This document shows positions 1 to 8,541 of a stretch of 31,494 bases of DNA, one piece after another (the first letter of the stretch is position 1; each line of letters opens with the position of its first letter). The stretch comes from Coemansia sp. RSA 1804 (taxonomy: Eukaryota; Kickxellomycota; Kickxellomycetes; Kickxellales; Kickxellaceae), in contig JANBTH010000138.1 of NCBI GenBank assembly GCA_027578815.1, positions 1-31,494 on the forward strand, written 5' to 3'. The notes beneath the pieces are model-generated. The model searched no databases. It was given only the letters and a program-made list of their open reading frames with translations, and was not told the origin of the DNA. The translations under genes and the position numbers were made by a program.

Positions 1-479
1 GGAATTAAGCCCACCTGATCACCCTTGTAGCCAACAAGCCAGCCCTTGCACTGTTTATATGTAATGTAGAGAATGTCGTTTTCCGCAAACTCAAGCTCGG
101 TTGGATTCTCAGCCTCAAAGTCATACATTGCCCTTGCCTTCCACATAGCACCATTGGCGCCTTCTTCGTCGCCGATGTGCGCATCTGGTCCGCCCCCTTC
201 AAACGAAGACCATGGATCTGATTCGTTCCCGGCGTCAGCCTCTTCTTCCGCCTCCACCTCATTGAATGTGCCCTCGAATCGCGGGTCGTCCTGTGCATAC
301 GCAAAGTCGCGGACAATGGTTTTTTCTACTCCATCCAAACAAGGTGGCTGTGGTAAAGACGGAGCAGCAGCAGATATTGCACATGTATGCCGTTATTAGA
401 CAACTTTCTTGCTTTCACCGCACAGACTAAGCAAACCCACATCGTCATACTAACCTTTGGAAGAAGAAGCGGTATCCAT
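1..479 (-). CDS. NBP2: SH3-domain adaptor, NBP2/Skb5-like (3' part cut by window)
   Basis: The minus-strand frame that is open to the window edge encodes an SH3 domain: ARAMYDFEAENPTELEFAEN, then DILYITYKQCKGWLVGYKGD and QVGLIP, where the window ends. Before it comes an acidic linker and the motif VRDFAYAQDDPRFEG, which resembles the conserved N-terminal block of yeast Nbp2 and S. pombe Skb5. Those adaptors recruit PP2C phosphatase or PAK kinases to stress-MAPK and wall-integrity signalling. I place a 25-nt first exon at 455-479 (MDTASSSK), with donor GTTAGT at 454 and a CTAATAA-type branch site near 395. The frame-compatible acceptor leaves exon 2 starting at 328 or 325, because two AGs lie 3 nt apart. 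The better-looking acceptor at 348 would break the frame. The family call is good; the first exon is inferred. Confidence 0.78.
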
Positions 480-783
480 CACAGCACCAACAAGAACGAT
501 AGTAGTACAGAACAAAAAAAGGGCTGGAAAGAAAAGGAGGAAAACAAGAGACAACCAGAAATGCAATTGACGCAATCACAAACAAACAAAAAAACAAACA
601 AACAAAAAAGAAAACAAAAAACTTTAGAGCTCCACCACCAAACATGGCGACGATCAGAGCAAAAAGCAAAGCGTAGAAATTGTTGATGGAGTCGATGTTC
701 AGATTGTGGGGACTCTGCAATAAGCCCGTGCAACAAAAACAAACAGAAATAAACACTAGCATGCTTCCTGCGCTCATCCCACC
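480..783. other. Intergenic region between POL3 3' end and NBP2 start
   Basis: There is no gene here. On the NBP2 coding strand it is strongly pyrimidine/T-rich, as expected of a fungal promoter and 5' UTR. It also holds the POL3 3' UTR and a CAAA-type microsatellite. Confidence 0.6.
577..611. repeat. CAAA/CAAAC tetranucleotide microsatellite
   Basis: Imperfect tandem copies of CAAA/AAAC lie in the intergenic region upstream of the NBP2-like gene. A similar TTTG repeat lies at 8501-8537. Both are outside coding sequence. Confidence 0.8.
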
Positions 784-3700
784 TCACCACGAGTAGTCGA
801 AGCGCTCCATGACCTTGGCCTGGTCCTCGGCATCCTTCTGCGCCTTCTTGCGCATGTAGAAAATAGGGCAGTCGCTGTTGGTGCAGACGACCTCATTGTT
901 GATGGAGCCCTGACAGCGCTGGCATTCGGTCCACAGCCGCGCATAGCGCATCTCGAGCTCGCGCATTGTGTCGGTGTTGCGCACATAAATCTCGGGAAGA
1001 GCGGCCACGCAGTGTCTGCACACGGCCTTGTGCTGCTCATCCTTCTTCAGCGGCGTCTTGCAGGCGAGACAAGTGTTTGTTTTAACCATGAATCGCGCCA
1101 TGGCGCCAGTTGTTGGCGCAGCCACGTGCACGGTGCGCGTGTGGCTGCCCTTGAATAAGGAAGTCACCTTGCTGCCCAGAACCGGCTCGAATATGCGCGT
1201 CAGAGGATTTGTGAGCTGGTGCTCGATGTAGTAGGTGATGTCAATTGGGAGGTTGTTCTCCAGCACATATATCGGGTCCTCAGCCTTCTCGTAGGCCTTG
1301 GCGTTTTTGGTGCCCTTGATAAGCACGTACGGCACACGGTCGCCAAGCTGCGGAGCAGATCCAGGATCGCGCTTCCGCATCCGCTTGGCTAGCTCCACAT
1401 GCGCCTGCTTCCCGTCGTAGTCCAGCTTTGACAGCTGCTTGGAGATGACAAGCATCGATAGATCAATCTTGTTCTGCAACAGATCGGCAATGATACCCTT
1501 TGCATACTCTACAGCGCCATCCACATTGCGATCGATCAGCAGCATCTTCAGACACGTATCCAGAACAAGCGGGACAAGCTGACAGTTATCACGACGCACG
1601 GTCTCGAGACCCTTGGTGTCAAGTTTGTCGTACTTCTCGGGACGCGTCCAGTACAGCCCCGCATAGCGCTTCTTGTTGATAAGCAGATACGGGAAGTACA
1701 CCTTCTCAAACTCAAGCTTTATTGGCTTGACAAACCGCTCCGTGACGTGGTCGGCGGCTTCCGTGCCAAGCTTCATGGCCTCCTCCAGCGTCTTCACGCC
1801 AAAGTTCACCATCACCGAGTCAGTGTCGCCGTAGATGACCGTCGCGTCGTGCTGGTAGCCATTGGCAATGGTGTAGTGCTTTTCAACCTCCTCGACAGTC
1901 TGTTGGATCATGTCGCGACCAAAGGCGGTGACGGACGCTGATATCTGCAGACAGGGAAGCCGGCCATTGAGAGCGCCTGTGAAGCCGTACACGGAGTTGG
2001 CACTAATTTTCAACGCAAGCTGGCGGCCATTCAGGACCTGGATCTTGAATGGATCGGTCTCCTTCTTCATATCAGACTTGGCCTGCTTGCGTGCTGACAG
2101 AAGCTCACCCAGAATATGGGGCAGCAGCCCGATACGCTTGGTCGACTTTACAAAACAATCGTTGGTGGGAGTGACAACATAGTCGACATCCCGAACAAGC
2201 CCTAGGCGCTCGATGGTCGATTTGTTAAGCAGTGTCGTATAGCACAGATTGTGAGCCATCATGATTGACGGATACAGAGAAGCAAAGTCAAGCGTGGCAA
2301 TCGGGATGTCGTAGTAGCCACGCTTAGGCTCGATGACTGTTGCGCCCTCGTATTGGTTGTCACCGCCCTGTGCCTCAATGACTGGCACAACCAGTTCCTG
2401 ACGCAGCGCGTGTCTGTACAGTTGGCTCACAACCTTAATCTGCTGTCCGCGCGTAAGCAAGTAGTTGAACGGAACGCCGGTAACGCGCGCCATCTCCATC
2501 GAGTTGACCAGAAACATGAGCTTGTCCACCAAACGCTGTGGGAGAAATGCATCCTTTAGGCAGTACACAGCCAGGCGTCTGCGCGTCTCGGGGCTTTCGT
2601 TCTGCAGATCAGTAATGATCGAATACGGCACATCCTCCTTCTGCTCTCCAAGGAACTTGGCCGACACTGCGTTGAGTGAAAACGACCGCAGCTTGTACTC
2701 CCTGCGCATGGCTGCCAGCACATCAAACTGGACACGGCCCTCCATGTTGATGACCTTGGAATCGCGCGCGCCGTACGCCTTGCTCGAAAAGTGCGACGTC
2801 CCCACCTTTGTCCGGATGTCGCGTATCCGCCCGAGAAACGCAAATCCATCTGCGCCAAGCGCCTCCGCGCGATCGAGCAGATACGGCAAGTCAAAGTCGG
2901 TTGTGTTATATCCGATGACGATGTCAGGATCGCAGGTCTGCAGAAAGTCCTTCCACCTCAGCAGCATGTTGGCTTCGTTCTGAAAGCTAAGCACGTGAAC
3001 ACCCGGAATCGGAGCGCATGTATCTAGCGTGAAGACGTTGCGGATAAACGGCTGCTTCTGGCCCTGGATCGTCACAACATTGGCGATCTGGATCACCGGA
3101 TCGTGCTTGGCCTCGGGAAACACGCCTGGCCGCCCGGCGCACTCAATGTCAAGACTCAAGATACGCAGTGGCGCCACCTTGGACCACTCACCAACGGGGT
3201 CGTGTGAAACAAGATCCTTGTAGTCTATGTCGGCCTCGTACTGGCAAAACGTGATGCCCTTTGTGCGCACAGTGTACTTGCCAGCGGGCAGCTCCACCCA
3301 GCTAGCGCCGACAATGTCGGTATCAACCATAAAGCGGACTATAAACTCAAGGTTGCTTTCGTACGCCGTTGCAGAGTACGTGCCGGTCCCAGGGACGTTG
3401 AATCCACGCTTAACAATCTGTGAGACAGGACGCACTAGCTTTTGGTTGCGTACAATAACCTTGAAGAACGGCGCCTTTACGTTTCCATGGTATCCGAAAA
3501 GCGGCTCCCTCATGCACATCTCAATGTCGACAATCGCTCCGCTCTTGCCAGCGCTGTTATTGCTGTTGCTGCTATTGCTGTCGGCTAGTCGGTTGAGCTC
3601 GGCAATGACTGCTGGTATGCTCTCCTCCTTAAAGTTGGCGGGCGCTGGGCAGTAAAAGTACGGAAAGAACCCGTGGACAAAGCATGTCACAGAGTGGCCC

Positions 3701-4089
3701 TCCTCTGTAACGCCGTACAGGCGTGCCAGCACTTCGTTACGCTCAACAACAAAGTGTTCGTCAATCTCCATCTGCTGGAACACCAGCTTTTGGACCTGAG
3801 GGTCAAGCGGAGCGGCCTCCTTGCGTGGCCACAGCTTTGTCGGGTCGTCGATATACATATCGGACTCCTCCAGCTCTGCAAGCTCGTGCGAAAAGTCTTT
3901 TGGAAGAGAAATATCTGCCGCAGCATCGTCCAGCACCATCATGTCGCCTGCCTTTGACTTTGCCTTGCTCAGTCGAGCACGCTTGTTCTGTGTGCTCAGG
4001 GGGCTCGGTGCTTGCGAAGACACTGTGAACCCAGGCTGTCTCTTCTTGCTGTGTCCGCAGCTGCCATTCTGTTCGTCCGCAACTCCCAT
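784..4089 (-). CDS. POL3: DNA polymerase delta catalytic subunit
   Basis: An intronless 1101-residue B-family replicative polymerase, near the family's usual length (about 1100). The exonuclease motifs are intact: Exo I SLDIE (D314, E316), Exo II NTTDFD (395-400) and Exo III YCLKD (509-513). Polymerase motif A is DFASLYPSI (601-609), motif B is KISANSVYGFTGA (694-706) and motif C is YGDTDS (753-758). The C-terminus carries CysA (C1007, C1010, C1024, C1027) and CysB (C1056, C1059, C1069, C1074), which in this family hold the PCNA-linked zinc site and the 4Fe-4S cluster that binds the B subunit. It copies mainly the lagging strand in the nucleus. The start MGVADEQNG at 4089 fits the family. The frame is open for 56 more codons upstream, but that stretch has promoter composition. 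The gene is divergent from the Siva-like gene, and its promoter contains MCB- and SCB-like boxes. Confidence 0.98.
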   Translation of the reverse strand: MGVADEQNGSCGHSKKRQPGFTVSSQAPSPLSTQNKRARLSKAKSKAGDMMVLDDAAADISLPKDFSHELAELEESDMYIDDPTKLWPRKEAAPLDPQVQKLVFQQMEIDEHFVVERNEVLARLYGVTEEGHSVTCFVHGFFPYFYCPAPANFKEESIPAVIAELNRLADSNSSNSNNSAGKSGAIVDIEMCMREPLFGYHGNVKAPFFKVIVRNQKLVRPVSQIVKRGFNVPGTGTYSATAYESNLEFIVRFMVDTDIVGASWVELPAGKYTVRTKGITFCQYEADIDYKDLVSHDPVGEWSKVAPLRILSLDIECAGRPGVFPEAKHDPVIQIANVVTIQGQKQPFIRNVFTLDTCAPIPGVHVLSFQNEANMLLRWKDFLQTCDPDIVIGYNTTDFDLPYLLDRAEALGADGFAFLGRIRDIRTKVGTSHFSSKAYGARDSKVINMEGRVQFDVLAAMRREYKLRSFSLNAVSAKFLGEQKEDVPYSIITDLQNESPETRRRLAVYCLKDAFLPQRLVDKLMFLVNSMEMARVTGVPFNYLLTRGQQIKVVSQLYRHALRQELVVPVIEAQGGDNQYEGATVIEPKRGYYDIPIATLDFASLYPSIMMAHNLCYTTLLNKSTIERLGLVRDVDYVVTPTNDCFVKSTKRIGLLPHILGELLSARKQAKSDMKKETDPFKIQVLNGRQLALKISANSVYGFTGALNGRLPCLQISASVTAFGRDMIQQTVEEVEKHYTIANGYQHDATVIYGDTDSVMVNFGVKTLEEAMKLGTEAADHVTERFVKPIKLEFEKVYFPYLLINKKRYAGLYWTRPEKYDKLDTKGLETVRRDNCQLVPLVLDTCLKMLLIDRNVDGAVEYAKGIIADLLQNKIDLSMLVISKQLSKLDYDGKQAHVELAKRMRKRDPGSAPQLGDRVPYVLIKGTKNAKAYEKAEDPIYVLENNLPIDITYYIEHQLTNPLTRIFEPVLGSKVTSLFKGSHTRTVHVAAPTTGAMARFMVKTNTCLACKTPLKKDEQHKAVCRHCVAALPEIYVRNTDTMRELEMRYARLWTECQRCQGSINNEVVCTNSDCPIFYMRKKAQKDAEDQAKVMERFDYSW

Positions 4090-4640
4090 TGTGCTGTGCT
4101 TGGATTTAAGGTGGGATAAAACAAATAAAGACAAAAAAGGACGCGGAAGGAAATTGGGCTCGGCTGTAAAAAGTTCTCGAGTAAGAAGAAGAAAAACACA
4201 AGACCAAGGAGGAATGAAAGCACTGTTGAGCCAAAGAAATGAGATGTGGTTTTTCATCTTGTCTCCTTTTTGTTTGTGTGACGCGTGCCTGCTGGTTTTC
4301 TCCAGCGCGTAATGACCAGCGATCGCGCGTCACTATGGCGTTTCGTGCTTGATCTTTTGACTTGATCTTGAGATGATGGAAATAGAAGCTTCATGTGTGG
4401 GTCCAGTTCTTTCTGAGTTGTTGTTTTGAAGCCAAAAAGCAAAAATAGAGAGAAAGATTTGTTTGACACATTTTTTGGCGACAAGGCTGGCTTTACAGCT
4501 TTCTTCTTTCTGAAATTCTCTCTTTTGCAAAATTTATTCTAACTGCATTTTTCAAATTCATCCTACAATTTGCACCACCGCAGTAGCACGGCTGCCTTTT
4601 TTCACTCCTCTCTCTCTTTCTATTCTGCAAAACCTAGCCG
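4090..4640. promoter_or_regulatory. Divergent POL3 / Siva-like promoter with MCB and SCB boxes
   Basis: This 551-bp region separates two divergent start codons. It contains a perfect MluI cell-cycle box ACGCGT (4281-4286), a perfect CACGAAA on the minus strand (plus TTTCGTG, 4341-4347), and further CGCG-rich steps at 4305-4310 and 4323-4330. MCB and SCB are the known binding sites of the fungal MBF and SBF G1/S regulators, and DNA polymerase genes are classic targets in yeasts. The boxes lie about 195 and 255 bp upstream of the POL3 ATG. The Siva side is pyrimidine-rich (CT runs at 4600-4625). Regulation is inferred; the motifs are directly visible. Confidence 0.6.
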
Positions 4641-5030
4641 ATGACGACAAAAAGGAAACTGGATCAGCACTATAACGATGACCTAGGCTCCATATCAACC
4701 CGGCTAAAGTCTGTCAACCTAGAAGGCACTGTCGACCCAGCAAGAAAAACACAGATGCTGCTCCAGTTTGGCCAGCTCTTGCAGCTACAACGAGTCAGAG
4801 GCTCCAAGAATCAGGACAACAACCCCCCGCCAAGCGATTCGTGTTTGCAGTGTACGACAGCGCGCTCCGGACCAGACACAGATATGCGCTGCCACCATTG
4901 CTCAAAACTGCAATGCGAAAAGTGCCTGCTCCAATGCTATTGCTGTAACAATACGTTTTGCTCGACATGCTCGATCTTTGACTATGGCGAATATGAAACA
5001 CGCTCTGTTTGCTTCGATTGCAGCAGCTAA
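4641..5030 (+). CDS. Siva-like cysteine-rich zinc-binding protein
   Basis: A single-exon protein of 129 residues. The N-terminal half (MTTKRKLDQHYNDD) is polar. The C-terminal 60 residues are a dense Cys array: CLQCTTARSG, then MRCHHCSKLQCEKCLLQC, YCCNNTFCSTCSIFDYGEYE and VCFDC. The order and spacing (C-x2-C, CxxC-x4-C-x2-C, C-x2-C, a final VD/FDY segment and CxxC) match the C-terminal domain of the Siva apoptosis-regulatory family of animals. In animals that domain binds zinc and receptor tails or ubiquitin machinery. Its role in fungi is unknown to me. The ATG follows a CT-rich leader and has no competing upstream ATG in frame. It converges on NOP10. A generic RING/B-box-like protein is the alternative. 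Confidence 0.75.
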   Translation: MTTKRKLDQHYNDDLGSISTRLKSVNLEGTVDPARKTQMLLQFGQLLQLQRVRGSKNQDNNPPPSDSCLQCTTARSGPDTDMRCHHCSKLQCEKCLLQCYCCNNTFCSTCSIFDYGEYETRSVCFDCSS

Positions 5031-5219
5031 CAGTTCGATGCCCACATCTGTAGTAACAACCATTGTACTAGCTTCATTTTCAATATCTTTTTTTTACACG
5101 AAGGCCATATAATAAGATTCCATTTTTCTGCTCTTGCTTTAGCCATGAGCATCAAATCTTTCGTGTATTTTTTCTTTTTGAGGCTAAAAAGAGAAAAAAA
5201 AAACAATAATTCTACCGTA

Positions 5220-5414
5220 TCAAGCCTCAATCTCAGGCTGCTGCGTAGGAAGAATGCCATACCGGCGCTTCAATGTAACGCGTTGCCGAGAGTACTTGTC
5301 GTCTGGAGAAAAGCGCGCTGGGTGTGCTGATTTGGTAACCTGGCCCTCCGGCGTAACCTTCTTGAGTGTGTACACACGCTTGCCGCTGGCGTCCAAGGTA
5401 TACATGAGATGCAT
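5220..5414 (-). CDS. NOP10: H/ACA ribonucleoprotein subunit Nop10
   Basis: A 64-residue protein of exactly the family length. It has the near-invariant blocks KRVYTLKK (residues 12-19), SAHPARFSPDDKYSRQRVTL and the C-terminal TQQP. Nop10 bridges the pseudouridine synthase Cbf5/dyskerin and Nhp2 in box H/ACA snoRNPs, which pseudouridylate rRNA and snRNA in the nucleolus. The archaeal zinc-binding cysteines are absent, as in other eukaryotic Nop10 proteins. Its 3' end faces the Siva-like gene about 190 bp away. No intron is needed. Confidence 0.97.
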   Translation of the reverse strand: MHLMYTLDASGKRVYTLKKVTPEGQVTKSAHPARFSPDDKYSRQRVTLKRRYGILPTQQPEIEA

Positions 5415-6279
5415 TTTGAATTTATAACCTTAACCTGGGGTTGACTACGAAATAAAAAAGATCACAGTTAGCAAAATACAAAGAAGCTGAGCAGAAGCAA
5501 AAGAGTTAGGCTTGGCTGTAGAATCATTGAAAAGCGAATAAAAAATAATTGAATTTTTAGATTGAAAAAATTGACCATATCTAATTTGATCTAGACCAAG
5601 TAATTGGATTGGCTTGAGTAATAGGTTGTTGAATTTGAAATTCCTGCATATTACAAATTGGGTGATCTTGATCATTATTGTCAATGACTACACCAGAACA
5701 TATTACTAACCCATCGGACATGTGATATAGCGAGAGACAAGTGTGGATTCTTAATGGGTATACGCACTTCTTTTCTTTTATTTACAAAAGCTTAGAAATA
5801 TTAAAAATTGAAAGTACACAGAAATGCTGGTGTAATATTATTACTTTCCAACCTTTAGTTTTATCTTTTTTTCTTCTAGTTCTCCCATTTTTCTTTAGTC
5901 TATTAGTTAGTAGTCACTGCTGCCCTGTGAACCACACAAGCAAAGGACGAGGTCTAAACGCATACAGTCTATTAAAATGACTGCAACCATGTAATTAAAA
6001 TAGGTTTAAATTCATGTTCTTTGTGGTTTGTGATAGTCAGCATACACTGTTGTCATTTAGCCAATATTTTTGCAAAGCACAGCATGACGCTTGCCTAGAT
6101 TGCTTTAGCAGCATACACCCGAGTCTCAATTGTGTCAAAGATCTGTCTAGAAATAAAAATTAAACCTATGTTAAATGTGCGGATATCACCTTTTGTTGCG
6201 ATTCTTCTTTTTATGTCTATTTTTTCATTTAATCAGGTTTATTCTGCTCTCACATCTTTTTGTTAATAAAATTGAAGCA
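5415..6279. other. AT-rich gene-poor region
   Basis: 865 bp with no recognised gene. It contains the NOP10 promoter, a 46-codon minus-strand ORF (5581-5721), a direct 10-mer CAGCATACAC at 6038-6047 and 6109-6118, and a minus-strand exon-like stretch near 6100-6150 after a good acceptor (TTATTTCTAG) for which I found no matching donor. I found no convincing snRNA, snoRNA or tRNA signature. Confidence 0.5.
5581..5721 (-). CDS. Hypothetical 46-residue ORF
   Basis: ATG to TAG, 46 codons, starting MSDGLVICSGVVIDNNDQDH and ending in a Gln/Asn/Pro/Thr-rich tail. The composition looks more protein-like than the surrounding AT-rich sequence would give by chance, but no family is recognised and there is no further support. 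It lies upstream of NOP10 on the same strand, so it could also be an upstream ORF or a relic. Confidence 0.2.
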   Translation of the reverse strand: MSDGLVICSGVVIDNNDQDHPICNMQEFQIQQPITQANPITWSRSN

Positions 6280-7799
6280 ATGACACTAAAAAGATCATTT
6301 CTTGACAGCTGGAACGCTGACACACTACCGTCATGGCTGGAGACATCAGTTCCAGCGGCTCAATCCCTAGCAAACTCTCAAAGTGAGACACTGGTAAGTG
6401 TGGATATACTGACTTTGTAATAAAAAGGTAATTCAAATGTATAACCGATTACTAGCAGTCACATATCACACAACCAACATATTGAATAGCTTGATGCCCA
6501 GTCCCAAGCTGCTGGAAGTTTAGACTATTCACAATATTCTCAAGCATCACAAGGTAAGCAGAAGCAAATTTTTATAATTTTACAGGCCTGCAATTAGACA
6601 TTGTATAAAGTAATAGAGAAAACCAAGCATGCTTCTCAAACACCAACCAATATGCTGGAAAGTGTAGTAGCCAACACTGCGCAGGCTGTCCGATCAGATG
6701 AGGCGAGGCAGCACCGCAACGAGTTCAAGATTGTCAAGCGTGTTATTGAAAGGACATTCCAAGAAACGTCAAACTCCATTTCTCTGCTTCACGAAAAAAC
6801 GAGCAAAGTGAATCTTGGGATTAGCGATCTACATTCGGATCTGAAAAAACTTGAACGTACAGTCATGTTCGAGAACGATGCTTCGCATTCAAAGACAGTC
6901 GACATGGAAATAAAGCTAAATAGCATTGGTATGTATTGTTTTCAACCATTGAAAGTTATATTGAAATGAAGTTGCTGGATTTCTATTAAAAGCTTGGGGA
7001 TTGCATATCTCGTGTGGTTTTTTTTCTTTTCCTTTAGGCGAAAAAATCGAGTCAAGGCTATCAACCCGTATTTCCGACAGCGTCGCTAACGCAATAGCAA
7101 GTGGCATAAGAAACATTGAAAAGGTTATTACTGCAAAGTCACAAGAAGCATCTATCGATGTTTCTACACTCACGGATTGGCAGGATGGAGTAAACCAAAC
7201 TCTTCATAACTTGACAGACACGATGTATTGCATGGAGAAGGGACTTCAAATGTTTTGCGTTCAGACGGCAATGCAATTCCAGAATCCACAACCTCAGGTA
7301 AAGTGAACTTTAGTACCACTTTGCTTTATATCTCAGTATTTCCATGTTTGCAAGTTGGGTATAAGCGCACATAAATCAGCAGTAGCGTATAAAATGTGTT
7401 TACTATTTATGACAGTGTGCTTTTTCCGATCTGTAGGATATCCAGACAGCTGTTTCCTTTCCTACCCAAACGCAGCCATTCAATTTTCCAGACAACCAGA
7501 TGGCTGCCGTTCAAGAGCAATATCCATTGGTGCTTGCCAACAGCGATAATCTGCAACAAGGACAGCAGAATACCAGTTACCCACATTCTAAAGACATTGG
7601 GCCTCAAAGCTCTGGCACAAATAGAATGTGCATTACCACCCTAAACAACACTACAGACAACCGCACGTCCCGCTTGGAGGCCTTTAGCATGGCCCAAGCA
7701 ATGAGCTATGTCGACAGCCAGTATCCGAGTGTTTTGGATAAAAGTGGCTGGCCCATTCCTGCAGTGGACCCTGAAAACAAGCGCTATAAACTAAAGTGA
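6280..7799 (+). CDS. Orphan coiled-coil protein, five exons
   Basis: Proposed exons are 6280-6393, 6490-6553, 6668 or 6671-6928, 7038-7297 and 7437-7799, giving about 353 residues. All junctions are phase-consistent, with donors GTAAGT, GTAAGC, GTATGT and GTAAAG and acceptors ending TAG. Exon 3 could instead start at 6611 or 6617, but the introns would then be unusually short (57-63 nt). The product has an N-terminal FLDSW..LPSWLET segment, a Ser/Gln-rich linker, and a long heptad-like helical middle (RHNEFKIVKRVIERTF, SDLHSDLKKLERTV, ASGIRNIEKVITAK). A Gln/Pro-rich tail ends PIPAVDPENKRYKLK. I do not recognise the family. A fast-evolving meiotic or structural coiled-coil protein is possible but unproven. 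Its AT-rich, intron-dense style contrasts with most neighbours. Confidence 0.7.
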
Positions 7800-7971
7800 T
7801 GTCACAGATTGTAATCAGACTGGCTTTTTCCAAGCAGTCTTTTCTCAAACAATCTGTGAAACATGTGTTGTCGCACTATGCTCTTTTTCTTTCCAATTCG
7901 TCACTTTTACTTTTAAATTATTCTGTTCTTTGGGATTATTAATTGCCAAGTTTAGAGTATTGGTGTTTGCA

Positions 7972-8373
7972 ATGTTGTCTCCAGCCGTGCATGCAAGAGT
8001 TGGGCACAGACTATTGCTAACCTATCCTTTGTCCAGAGGCTTCGGTGCTTGTGCATTCGCTCAAAGCGAAAACAAGAGGCCAAAACAATCGACCTTTAAT
8101 CAGACACCGGGACCAATGCCACTTGGAAATTCAGACGAGCAAAAGAGAATTGTAGACATGATCAAGGAGGCAAACAAGCACAACGCACCGCCGCCGGGGC
8201 TTACTCCAGAGGAACTGGAAAAGTTCTACGAGCCTGTTGTGGATGAAAAGGACTCCTTGAAGGCATTTCCGGACAACACCAACCCAAAGACCGGTGAGGT
8301 TAATGGGCCGCGTGGACCAGAGCCTACACGGTTTGGCGATTGGGAACGCAAGGGGCGTGTTTCTGACTTTTAG
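7972..8373 (+). CDS. SDH8: Succinate dehydrogenase assembly factor 4 (mitochondrial)
   Basis: A 133-residue protein whose C-terminus carries the hallmark of the DUF1674/SDHAF4 family: TGEVNGPRGPEPTRFGDWER followed by KGRVSDF at the very end. Sdh8/SDHAF4 binds free flavinylated SdhA in the mitochondrial matrix, limits its auto-oxidation and hands it to SdhB. The N-terminus (MLSPAVHARVGHRLLLTYPL, then SRGFG) is Arg-rich, lacks acidic residues and fits a presequence. I chose the ATG at 7972; the frame extends upstream only through a non-ATG start. The gene converges on GPI19. Confidence 0.93.
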   Translation: MLSPAVHARVGHRLLLTYPLSRGFGACAFAQSENKRPKQSTFNQTPGPMPLGNSDEQKRIVDMIKEANKHNAPPPGLTPEELEKFYEPVVDEKDSLKAFPDNTNPKTGEVNGPRGPEPTRFGDWERKGRVSDF

Positions 8374-8500
8374 ATATCTCAGAACATTTGTTTATTTGTA
8401 GAATAAGAATATGACAAAAGGTACAAGAGAAAGCGGGCTGGTGTGAATGATCCAATATACAGATAGATGAGATAAAGGTAACGGAGAAAAACGTACAATC

Positions 8501-8537
8501 GTTTGTTTGTTTGTTTGCTGGTTTGCTGGTTTGTTTT
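8501..8537. repeat. TTTG-type microsatellite in convergent 3' region
   Basis: Tandem GTTT/TTTG units drift into GCTGGTTT units between the facing 3' ends of SDH8 and GPI19. Confidence 0.75.
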
Positions 8538-8541
8538 TGTG

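Noticed and set aside
348..360. NBP2 acceptor TTTACCACAG
   Set aside because: Attractive pyrimidine context, but joining it to the exon-1 donor puts the SH3 frame out of phase.
4090..4257. 56-codon N-terminal extension of POL3
   Set aside because: The upstream stretch is hydrophobic and T-rich and lies in the promoter; the family N-terminus fits the ATG at 4089.
6095..6150. Minus-strand terminal exon (QIFDTIETRVYAAKAI, stop)
   Set aside because: Good acceptor, but no donor with an in-frame ATG exon found upstream; kept only as a curiosity in the AT-rich gap.
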